Below are positions 57,245-64,000 of a stretch of DNA of 64,000 bases, in pieces (within the stretch, counting starts at the first letter, position 1; each line of letters opens with the position of its first letter). Source of the stretch: Massilia brevitalea (GTDB lineage Bacteria; Pseudomonadota; Gammaproteobacteria; Burkholderiales; Burkholderiaceae_D); NCBI RefSeq assembly GCF_030711405.1, contig NZ_JAULSI010000015.1, positions 1 to 64,000 of the forward strand. Reading direction: 5' to 3'. The position numbers and the translations under genes were made by a program. The notes beneath the pieces were generated by a model, which worked only from the letters and a program-made list of their open reading frames with translations, made no database searches and had not been told where the DNA came from.

Positions 57245-59101
57245 TCACGGCAGTTCGCACAGGCAGTGCGTAACGGCGGCAAACGGTTTCTTGCCGTCGG
57301 CCAGCTCGTTCAGCCAGCCCAGGTCCTTGGCCACGCCGGCGACCGCACCGGCCGGCAAGGCGTCCGGCAGCATCCCCAGCTTGACCTGGATGTTGAGGGC
57401 GGTCTGGGTCGAGGCGCCCATCATTTCCAGGAAGCGCTCGAACTTCGAGCCCGGACGCTCGACATACGAGATGCGGAAGTCGTCGCCCAGCCTGGCGCGC
57501 CTGGCGGCCGAGCGCAGCGCGTCGCCGTAGCTGCCCAGGGTATCGACCAGGCCGCGCTCCTTGGCCTGGGCGCCGGTCCAGACGCGGCCCTGCCCCACTT
57601 CGTCGATCTTCGCGGCGCTGGTCTTGCGCGCCACGGCGGCCTTGGTGGTGAACTCCTTGTACACGTGGTTGATGCTGGACTGGATCAGCTGGGTGAAGCG
57701 CGGGTCCATCGGACGCAGCGGATTGTAGGCGTCGGCCAGCCAGGTGGTGGTGTAGCCGCCGGTGCGCACGCCCAGCTTGTCGGCCACCTTGTCCGCCGTC
57801 GGCAGGATGGCGAACACGCCGATCGAGCCGGTGATGGTGGCCGGGTCGGCGATCACTTCGTCGGCCGCCATCGAGATCCAGTAGCCGCCGGAAGCGGCGA
57901 CGTTGCCCATCGAGACCACGACTGGCTTACCGGCCGCGCGCGTGAGTTCCAGCTCGCGCCGGATCAGTTCCGACGCGTAGGCGCTGCCGCCGGGCGAATC
58001 CACGCGCAGCACCACGGCCTTGATCTGGTCGTCTTCGCGCGCGCGGCGGATCTGGTTGGCGGTCGAGACGCCGCCGACCACGCCGGGGCCGCCCTGGCCG
58101 TCGACGATCTCGCCTTCGGCCACGATCACGCCGACCGCGTCGCCCAGCACCGGCTGCGGGTTGCGTCCCAGGTAGTCGTTGAACGAGACCTGGCGGAACG
58201 AGTCGATCGACTCGTCGAAGACGCCGCGCTTGATCATCATGGCGCGCACTTCATCCTTGGTCTTGATGCCGTCCACCAGCTTCTGGTTCAGCGCCACCTG
58301 GGCGGCGCTGCCGCCGGCCGCTTCCATCAGCTGCGGCAGCTGGTCGATGCCGCGTGCGACGGCGCCTTGCGGCAGCTTGCGGTTCTTCTCGACCTGGGCT
58401 GTGTAGTTGTTCCACAGGTCGCCGTACAGATAGGTGTCCGCTTCCAGCGCCGCCTGCGACGGGGCGTTGGCGATATACGGCTCGGCCGCGCTCTTGTAGG
58501 TGCCGACCTTGATCAGGTTCACCGTTACGCCGAGCTTGTCGAGGGCATCGCGGTAGTAGTTGCGGTGGCGGCCGAAGCCTTCGATCATCACCATGCCCAT
58601 CGGGTGCACATACACCTCGTTGGCGTGCGAAGCCAGCAGGTAGCGCTTCTGGTCGTAGGCCCCGCCCCAGGCCACCACGCGCTTGCCGGCCGCTTTCACG
58701 CGGTCGATCGCGGCGCCGACTTCGCGCAACTGGGCCAGGCCACCGCCGTCCATCTCGTCGAGCAGCAGCACCACGCTGCCGACCTTGTCGTCCTTGGCGG
58801 CCGCGTTCAGCACGGTGAGCAGATCGCGCAGCTGGATGGTGCGGCGGGTTTCGCCGCCGATGCTGCCGACCAGGGTATCGCTGAAGCTGCCGGTGTTCTG
58901 CTCGGCCAGGTCGCCGCGCAGTTCCAGCACCAGCGCCGTCTTGGCCGCCAGCGGCTTGGAACCGCCGCTGAAGATGGCGATCAGGAGCACGATCACGAGC
59001 AGCAGGAAGAAGAAATTCAGCACGAAGCGGCGCGTGGCGTCGAGGCCGCGCCAGAGCGCGCCGATACCGCGGCGCAGGGAAGACAGGGGCTTGAAGGACA
59101 T
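57245..59101 (-). CDS. sppA: Signal peptide peptidase SppA (67-kDa type)
   Basis: A 618-residue membrane serine protease of family S49, which clears cleaved signal peptides in the inner membrane. N-terminal TM helix (FVLNFFFLLLVIVLLIAIF, about 26-46); two tandem S49 repeats follow. In the first, Lys of VGTYKSAAEPY acts as general base; in the second, the nucleophile Ser lies in GNVAASGGYWISMAADEV. The GGAG-flanked ATG at 59101 is the natural start. The last 20 residues (AVTHCLCELP) end unusually in a Cys-rich tip. 53 bp from the upstream symporter. Confidence 0.93.
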   Translation of the reverse strand: MSFKPLSSLRRGIGALWRGLDATRRFVLNFFFLLLVIVLLIAIFSGGSKPLAAKTALVLELRGDLAEQNTGSFSDTLVGSIGGETRRTIQLRDLLTVLNAAAKDDKVGSVVLLLDEMDGGGLAQLREVGAAIDRVKAAGKRVVAWGGAYDQKRYLLASHANEVYVHPMGMVMIEGFGRHRNYYRDALDKLGVTVNLIKVGTYKSAAEPYIANAPSQAALEADTYLYGDLWNNYTAQVEKNRKLPQGAVARGIDQLPQLMEAAGGSAAQVALNQKLVDGIKTKDEVRAMMIKRGVFDESIDSFRQVSFNDYLGRNPQPVLGDAVGVIVAEGEIVDGQGGPGVVGGVSTANQIRRAREDDQIKAVVLRVDSPGGSAYASELIRRELELTRAAGKPVVVSMGNVAASGGYWISMAADEVIADPATITGSIGVFAILPTADKVADKLGVRTGGYTTTWLADAYNPLRPMDPRFTQLIQSSINHVYKEFTTKAAVARKTSAAKIDEVGQGRVWTGAQAKERGLVDTLGSYGDALRSAARRARLGDDFRISYVERPGSKFERFLEMMGASTQTALNIQVKLGMLPDALPAGAVAGVAKDLGWLNELADGKKPFAAVTHCLCELP

Positions 59102-59154
59102 CGGAACTCCGCTAAAAGGGTTGGTATGCGCTTGGGACAGGTGCGGTTAAGACA

Positions 59155-60624
59155 TTACGCTGCGACAGCCGTCTTGTTCAGCGACTCCCTGCGGGAGATC
59201 GCGAACAAACCGGCGAAGACGAGTATGCCATTCAGGATCAGCAGTTCAAGGCCCAGGCGATAATTGCCCAGCAGATACTGTTGATAGTGCTCAAGCAGTG
59301 CACAAAGAATCGGAGCGCCGATCGTCACCCAGGGCACCAGGCGGTCGACCAGGGTGCGGCGCGTGAGCATGCCAAAGGCGAACAGCCCGAGCAGCGGGCC
59401 ATAGGTGTAGGCAGCCAGCTTCAGGATGATCACGATCATGCTCGGCTCGTCGATCCACTTGAAGCCCATCACCAGCACCAGGAACAGCGCGGCAAAGCCG
59501 AGGTGGACGTGGCGGCGCAGCGCTTCCTGGCGCTCGACGCTCAGGTCCGGGCGGCGCTTGATGCCGAGGATGTCGATGCAGAAGGTCGAGGTCAGCGCGG
59601 TAATCGCGCCGTCGGCGCTGGGAAACAGGGCCGAGACCAGGGCGATCAGGAAGATGATCTGCACCGCGGCGGGCAGGTGTCCCATCACCACGGCTGGAAA
59701 GATCTTGTCGCCGGTCGCCAGCACGCCCACGCTTGGCGCGTACAGGTAAAGCAGCCCGCCCAGGAACAGGAAGATCGAGAGCACGACCACCAGCACCGCG
59801 GTCAGGCTCAGCAGGTTCTTTTGCGAATCCTTCAGGGTTTTCACCGAAATCGTTTTCTGCATCATTTCCTGGTCCATACCGGTCATGGTAAGCACGATGA
59901 AGATGCCGGCCACGATCTGCTTCAGCCAGTAGTTCGGGCTATCGAAGTCGGTGGTGAAAATGCGCGCCAGGCCTTGCGACTGCATCGCGGTCAGGCTTTC
60001 GGTCATCGACATGCCCAGCCCGTCGAGCAGGAACCACACGCAGGCGAACAGGCCGAACAGCATGCAGCTCGTTTGCAGGGTGTCGGTCCAGACGATGGTC
60101 TTCACGCCGCCCTGGTAGGTGTACATCAGGATCATGCCCAGGATGACCAGGGTGGTCAGCCAGAACGGGATGCCCAGACTGTCGAGGATGATGGCTTGCA
60201 GAATGTTCACCACAAGGTACAGCCGTGCGGTCGAGCCGAGCAGGCGCGAGACGATGAAGAACCCGGCCCCGCTCTGGTAGGCGCGGCGGCCCAGGCGTAC
60301 GTCGAGGTAATGGTAGATCGAGGTGAGTTTCAGGCGGTAGTACAGGGGCAGCAGGATGTACGCAACGGCGATATAGCCGATCACGTAGCCGATCAGGATC
60401 TGCGCATAGCCGAAGGCATCCTTGCCGACCGCGCCGGGCACGCTGATGAAGGTGGCGCCGGACAGGGTGGTGCCGACCATGCCGAAGGCGACCAGCATCC
60501 AGTTGCTGCTTTTGTTACCGATGAAGAAGCTGTCGTTGTTGGCGTTGCGGGAGGTTGCCCAGGCCACGCCGAGCAGGAGCGCGAAGTAGCCGATCAGGAT
60601 GCAGAACAGTAGAGCCGGTGACAT
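59155..60624 (-). CDS. Sodium:solute symporter family (SSS) transporter
   Basis: A 489-residue polytopic protein of about 13 helices. Typical SSS pattern: SNWMLVAFGMVGTTLSGATFISVPGAVGKDAFGYAQ near TM2, Na+-site-related region of helix 8 (SALFPSADGAITALTSTF), and a GFxxDQ-like stretch. Substrate is not determined; the group includes proline, pantothenate and sugar carriers. The start at 60624 (MSPALLF) is preferred over the ATG at 60657, which would add 11 non-membrane residues. It is followed by sppA 53 bp later and may share a transcript. Confidence 0.87.
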   Translation of the reverse strand: MSPALLFCILIGYFALLLGVAWATSRNANNDSFFIGNKSSNWMLVAFGMVGTTLSGATFISVPGAVGKDAFGYAQILIGYVIGYIAVAYILLPLYYRLKLTSIYHYLDVRLGRRAYQSGAGFFIVSRLLGSTARLYLVVNILQAIILDSLGIPFWLTTLVILGMILMYTYQGGVKTIVWTDTLQTSCMLFGLFACVWFLLDGLGMSMTESLTAMQSQGLARIFTTDFDSPNYWLKQIVAGIFIVLTMTGMDQEMMQKTISVKTLKDSQKNLLSLTAVLVVVLSIFLFLGGLLYLYAPSVGVLATGDKIFPAVVMGHLPAAVQIIFLIALVSALFPSADGAITALTSTFCIDILGIKRRPDLSVERQEALRRHVHLGFAALFLVLVMGFKWIDEPSMIVIILKLAAYTYGPLLGLFAFGMLTRRTLVDRLVPWVTIGAPILCALLEHYQQYLLGNYRLGLELLILNGILVFAGLFAISRRESLNKTAVAA

Positions 60625-60717
60625 GTCAATCCGAGGTGTTGTCGTTTCGCCCAGCAATATACACCCAGAACCATCAGCCGGTCACCTCGGCTTTTTGGTT
60701 GCGGGGGTGCGGGGGTG

Positions 60718-60833
60718 CGTAGGGTGGGCACTTGTGCCCACGCGGTACGGCGCTTGATCATCGATTGCCACGAGATCACGTGGCGCCCTGTATTAACCGG
60801 TGATACCGCGTGGGCTCGAGAGCCCACCCTACG
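60718..60833. repeat. Inverted pair of REP-like palindromes
   Basis: GTAGGGTGGGCACTTGTGCCC (60719-60748) and ACCGCGTGGG-CTCGAG-AGCCCACCC (60805-60833) are in opposite orientation, 55 bp apart, between the symporter gene and the small exported-protein gene. Same family as at 54-270, 19967-20129 and 47691-47781. Confidence 0.85.
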
Positions 60834-60864
60834 GGATCCACAACAATTATAACGACCCGCCGTG

Positions 60865-61308
60865 TCACGCCTCTTCGCCCTCGACCCGCTCGAACGGCCC
60901 GATGCACGCCTCCATCGACTCGTCGGTACACATCAGGAACAAGCCGCCCGAGGGATGGAAGCGCACGAAATTGGTGGCCCGGGTGCCGACCTGCATGATT
61001 TCGCCAGAACAGTCCTTCTTGCCGTTGTCCTTCACGATGCGGTCTTCCAGCTTGTAGAAGCCTTTGTCGCTGGGCTTGTCGGGGATGCTGAATTCGCTTT
61101 CCGACACCTCTTCGGCGCTGGTGACGAGCGTGGTGCCGTCACCGCGGAAGCGGTAGGTTTCGGAGCAGCGCAAGGTGGGCAGCGCCAGCTTCCAGATACC
61201 GAGGATGGGGTGCGAAGACGCCGGCGCCGGCGGCGCAGCCGATGCAAGCGGCGCGCCGACGAGGAGAGAAACAGCGAACAGGGTCGGGAAACCGGCAGAT
61301 ACACGCAT
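60865..61308 (-). CDS. Small exported protein with lipocalin-like motif
   Basis: A 147-residue protein with a signal peptide (MRVSAGFPTLFAVSLLVGAPLASA). The mature part starts with HPILGIWKLALPTLRCSETYRFRGDGTTLVTSAEEVSESEFSI; the GxW followed by strand-rich sequence is like a small lipocalin-type or periplasmic binding fold. Four Cys could make two disulfides. The start at 61308 has AAAGG nine bases upstream. A longer in-frame extension exists antisense to other sequence and is not credible. Function unknown. Confidence 0.75.
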   Translation of the reverse strand: MRVSAGFPTLFAVSLLVGAPLASAAPPAPASSHPILGIWKLALPTLRCSETYRFRGDGTTLVTSAEEVSESEFSIPDKPSDKGFYKLEDRIVKDNGKKDCSGEIMQVGTRATNFVRFHPSGGLFLMCTDESMEACIGPFERVEGEEA

Positions 61309-61405
61309 GGCAGGCCTTTCACCGCGAACGAACAAGGTTGAGCGCGGCGCCGCACCGGGTTGCCCCCGCGCGGCGCCGACCATGCTGTCGTCCGCCCGAC
61401 CCGCC

Positions 61406-62959
61406 TTACGCGTCCGCCTTCGGCTTGGCCGGACGGCGGCTGCGCGTGGCCGGCTTGCGGGCTGGCGCCTTGTGCGCGGGCTTGCCGCCCTTCGTGCGCG
61501 CAGGCTTGGCGTCGTCGGCCGTTGCGTCGGCCGGGTCCGCTTCCACAGCATTGTCTCCATTCTCGCCGATTGCCGGAATCGCTGCTTCCGGCAAGAGTGC
61601 GCCCAGTGCCTCGGCGGCGGCGCCTTCCGCAGGCGGCAAGTCCTGCGGTGCATCCGGGGTGGCAAGGGCATCCTGCGCGACGCCCACCGGCGCCAGCTCG
61701 GCGGCTGCGGCATCGCCTTCGGCAGCGGCGGTCGCCTTCTTGGCGGCCGGCTTGCGCGGCGTGCGGCGGCGTTCCTTCGGCGGCTTGGCTGGTGCTTCTT
61801 CAGCTGGCTGCGCTTCCGCAGCCGCATCGGCTACCGGCTCGGCCGCCGGAACAGCGTCAACCGGCGCAGCAGTCTCGGCCGGTACCACCGCTGCAGGCTC
61901 GGGCCATGCCTGCGCACCCGTTTCCAGCTGGCCGACTTCATCCGGCGTCACGGCCACCACTGGCGCCTCGTTGCGGGCCGAGCCCTTGCGGCCACGGCCG
62001 CCACGGCGGCGGCCTTCGCCACGGGTGTCTTCGTGTGGCGCAGCCGATGCGACCGTTTCGCCAGCCTGGGCAGCCAGGTCCAGCGGGGTCTCGGCCGGCG
62101 CCGCCACGTCCGCCGCCGCGGCCGACGTGGCGCCGCTGCTGCGGTACACATAGGTGCCCGACTTCTCGTCGCGGCCGAATTCGAACAGGCCGCGCACCTG
62201 CGCTTCTTCCAGCAAATTGCCGAAGGTGCGGAAACCGTAGTACACCTCGGAGAATTCCGGACGGCGGCGCTTCAGGGTGTCCTTCAGCAGCGAGGCCCAG
62301 ATCTTGCCGGTGTCGCCGCGTTCCGACACCAGGGCGTCGAAGGTCTCGACCACCATTTCCAGGGCTTGCACCTTGCGCACTTCGAGTTCTTCCTTGCGCT
62401 TGTCGTCGCTCGGGCGGCGCGATTGCGGCTGGGCCTTGCGCGCTTCCGATTCTTCCTTGCGCTTGGCGGCGGCGCGGCGCACTTCGCGCACCAGGTCGTC
62501 GTAGAAGATGAATTCGTCACAGTTGGCCACCAGCAGGTCGGAGGTCGACTGCTTCACGCCCACGCCGATCACCTGCTTGTTGTTCTCGCGCAGCTTCGAT
62601 ACCAGCGGCGAAAAGTCCGAGTCGCCGCTGATGATGACGAAGGTGTTCACGTGCGACTTGGTGTAGCAGAGGTCGAGCGCATCGACGACCAGGCGGATGT
62701 CGGCCGAGTTCTTGCCGGACTGGCGCACGTGCGGGATTTCGATCAGCTCGAAGTTCGCTTCGTGCATGGTCGACTTGAAGCCCTTGTAGCGTTCCCAGTC
62801 GCAGTAGGCTTTCTTGACGACGATGCTGCCCTTCAGGAGCAGGCGCTCGAGGACCGGCTTGATGTCGAATTTTTCGTAGTTCGCATCGCGCACGCCGAGG
62901 GCGACGTTCTCGAAGTCGCAGAACACGGCCATGCTGATGTTGTCGGAAGATGAAGCCAT
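61406..62959 (-). CDS. NYN-domain (LabA-like) protein with OST-HTH and long disordered tail
   Basis: A 517-residue protein. Residues 10-155 are a NYN/PIN-like nuclease domain: the AVFCDFENVALG strand, the Asp cluster in SADIRLVVDALDL, and the IISGDSDFSPLVSKLRENNKQVIGVG stretch. About 200-275 resembles an OST-HTH/LOTUS module (KIWASLLKDTLKRRRPEFSEVYYGFRTFGNLLEEA). The remainder is an Ala/Pro/Glu-rich, then Lys/Arg-rich, disordered tail of over 230 residues ending in RRPAKPKADA, which might bind nucleic acid. Members of this group act in RNA metabolism. The catalytic acids look present. No good ribosome-binding site is seen before 62959. Confidence 0.85.
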   Translation of the reverse strand: MASSSDNISMAVFCDFENVALGVRDANYEKFDIKPVLERLLLKGSIVVKKAYCDWERYKGFKSTMHEANFELIEIPHVRQSGKNSADIRLVVDALDLCYTKSHVNTFVIISGDSDFSPLVSKLRENNKQVIGVGVKQSTSDLLVANCDEFIFYDDLVREVRRAAAKRKEESEARKAQPQSRRPSDDKRKEELEVRKVQALEMVVETFDALVSERGDTGKIWASLLKDTLKRRRPEFSEVYYGFRTFGNLLEEAQVRGLFEFGRDEKSGTYVYRSSGATSAAAADVAAPAETPLDLAAQAGETVASAAPHEDTRGEGRRRGGRGRKGSARNEAPVVAVTPDEVGQLETGAQAWPEPAAVVPAETAAPVDAVPAAEPVADAAAEAQPAEEAPAKPPKERRRTPRKPAAKKATAAAEGDAAAAELAPVGVAQDALATPDAPQDLPPAEGAAAEALGALLPEAAIPAIGENGDNAVEADPADATADDAKPARTKGGKPAHKAPARKPATRSRRPAKPKADA

Positions 62960-63152
62960 GAATTGTTGATTTCTAAAAATTGATGGATAGCTTCGCGGAT
63001 TATACGCACAACAAGCTCCCTTTCCGCACGCATGTCAACGCGGCCATGTCCGCGAATATGTTCCGGGCTTAACGAAAACTTCACACCCATGCTTATAGAC
63101 TCGCCGCCGAGAAAGAAATCTTCCCTGTTGCAAGCTTGAGTCCCGAGTCCGC

Positions 63153-64000
63153 ATGAACCATTCGCAACGTGTTCCTTTGCGCCTGCGCCAGATTTTCCTG
63201 GCCTCCCTGCCCCCGCTGCCGTCCCAGCTGCTGCCGCCGCTGCTACCCCTTTTGCTACCCCTTCTGCTGCCCCTGCTGGCGCTGCTGGCCGCGATCAATG
63301 CCGGCCATGCCGGCGCCCGCGCCTGGCAAGTGCTGGTGCTGGCACTGCCCGGCTGGTTCTGGCTGTGGTGGCCGCTGCGCAGCGCACGCCGGCGCCGCCT
63401 GCAGGGCTGGCTCTGCTTGGCTCTTGGCCTGGCCTTCGTGCTCGACGGCGCCGTGCGCGGCTTCCTGCTGGCCTGCTACGACGCCCTGCCGAACAGTTCG
63501 ATGGTGCTGAGCGCGGTCGCCAACACCACGCCGGGCGAATCGCGTGAATTCGCCGCCATGTACTGGCGCGACATGCTCGAATGGTCGCTGTTCGCCCTGC
63601 TCTGTTCAAGCCTGCTGGCCTGGGGGATACGCCTCTGGTGGCGCCATCCGCCGCGCCTGCCCGAGCCGCGCGGCTGGCGCATCGCGATCGCCGTGCTGAT
63701 GCTGGCGCTGATCGTCGGTTCGCTCGCCAGCAAGCCCTGGCGCCGCCATCATCCGCTCCTGTTCTGGCCGCAGTGGGCCCAGGATATCGGCGACTTGCGC
63801 CGCGAATGGGGGCAGATGGACGCCCAGCGCCAGCGCCTGCTGGCGGCGGCGAAACAGCTGGCCCCGACCCTGGCCGCGGACAGCCCCGACACCCTGGTGC
63901 TGGTGATCAGCGAAAGCATGAACCGGAACAACATGAGCAGCTACGGCTACGCGCGCCCCACCTCGCCGCGCCTGTTCGCACGCCAGCGCGAACTGGGCGA
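63153..64000 (+). CDS. Phosphoethanolamine/sulfatase-type membrane enzyme (partial)
   Basis: The frame starts at 63153 and leaves the window. Several hydrophobic helices fill the first ~190 codons (LAALLPLLLPLLALLAAIN and AWQVLVLALPGWFWLWWPL). The last visible part, DTLVLVISESMNRNNMSSYGYARPTSP, is the start of an alkaline-phosphatase-superfamily domain as in EptA/CptA-like phosphoethanolamine transferases. The nucleophile there is Thr in GET-type motifs; here the position appears to read SES, a possible Ser nucleophile. The enzyme would decorate lipid A or another glycan with phosphoethanolamine. Right end unknown. Confidence 0.75.
   Translation, partial: MNHSQRVPLRLRQIFLASLPPLPSQLLPPLLPLLLPLLLPLLALLAAINAGHAGARAWQVLVLALPGWFWLWWPLRSARRRRLQGWLCLALGLAFVLDGAVRGFLLACYDALPNSSMVLSAVANTTPGESREFAAMYWRDMLEWSLFALLCSSLLAWGIRLWWRHPPRLPEPRGWRIAIAVLMLALIVGSLASKPWRRHHPLLFWPQWAQDIGDLRREWGQMDAQRQRLLAAAKQLAPTLAADSPDTLVLVISESMNRNNMSSYGYARPTSPRLFARQRELG

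Overview
The window looks like a chromosomal segment of a high-GC betaproteobacterium of the Oxalobacteraceae, most likely Massilia, Telluria or Duganella. I infer this from the strong third-position GC bias, an EnvZ/OmpR pair next to a threonine dehydratase-like gene, a PEP-CTERM protein, a yybP-ykoY riboswitch in front of mntP, and a dispersed palindrome family (core GTAGGGTGGGC...GCCCACGCGGT) that fills many gaps. I saw no rRNA, tRNA, prophage, CRISPR array or intact transposase. No database search was possible, so family names rest on motifs and my memory of the families.

Layout. 1-298: palindromic repeats. 299-2763 (-): an FapA-like DUF342 protein and a CheW-domain protein. 3015-7350: a small basic exported protein divergent from ompR-envZ, then a PLP-dependent threonine/serine dehydratase and a DUF4124 protein. 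7390-13326 (-): a large GGDEF/EAL receptor, a FeeM-like N-acyltransferase, a PhzF protein and a pirin. 13543-18725: riboswitch-mntP, a VOC protein, a LysR regulator divergent from an MFS exporter and aldo/keto reductase, and a glutathione transferase. 18986-19957: a VirK/YbjX (DUF535) protein. 20170-23574: a probable thiamine-acquisition locus, with a TPP riboswitch, a TonB-dependent receptor, and a convergent PnuC/PnuT-type transporter plus NadR-like kinase. 23689-31029: a sigma-54-type promoter followed by an HlyD/MacB-like ABC export operon that encodes its own NtrC-family regulator, which carries an in-frame TAG, and a sensor kinase. 31030-31836: a tandem array of exact 152-bp period.

31853-38112: an S46 peptidase, a PEP-CTERM protein, a bile-acid:Na+ symporter-family protein, and small membrane proteins and a lipoprotein flanked by a second repeat family (core GGGGTCAAGTCTG). 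38266-44164: an ABC-2 permease fused to an M1 aminopeptidase with its ATPase, divergent from an SPFH protein and a small Arc-type DNA-binding protein; the intergenic region holds two palindromic operator candidates. 44181-49209: a REPIN-like element, an outer-membrane barrel, an internally deleted propeller-type sensor kinase, an SDR, and the outer-membrane factor of the next operon. 49206-56963 (-): a complete MdtABC/MuxABC-type RND efflux operon with outer-membrane factor. 57245-64000: SppA, a sodium:solute symporter, a small exported protein, a NYN-domain protein with a long disordered tail, and the start of a phosphoethanolamine-transferase-like gene cut by the window edge.

The most informative points are the thiamine locus (a receptor of siderophore type controlled by TPP), the self-regulated sigma-54 exporter with a broken regulator, the 152-bp array, the ABC/M1 fusion with SPFH/Arc neighbours, and the hybrid sensor kinase that seems to have lost its transmembrane and histidine-phosphotransfer modules by an in-frame deletion.
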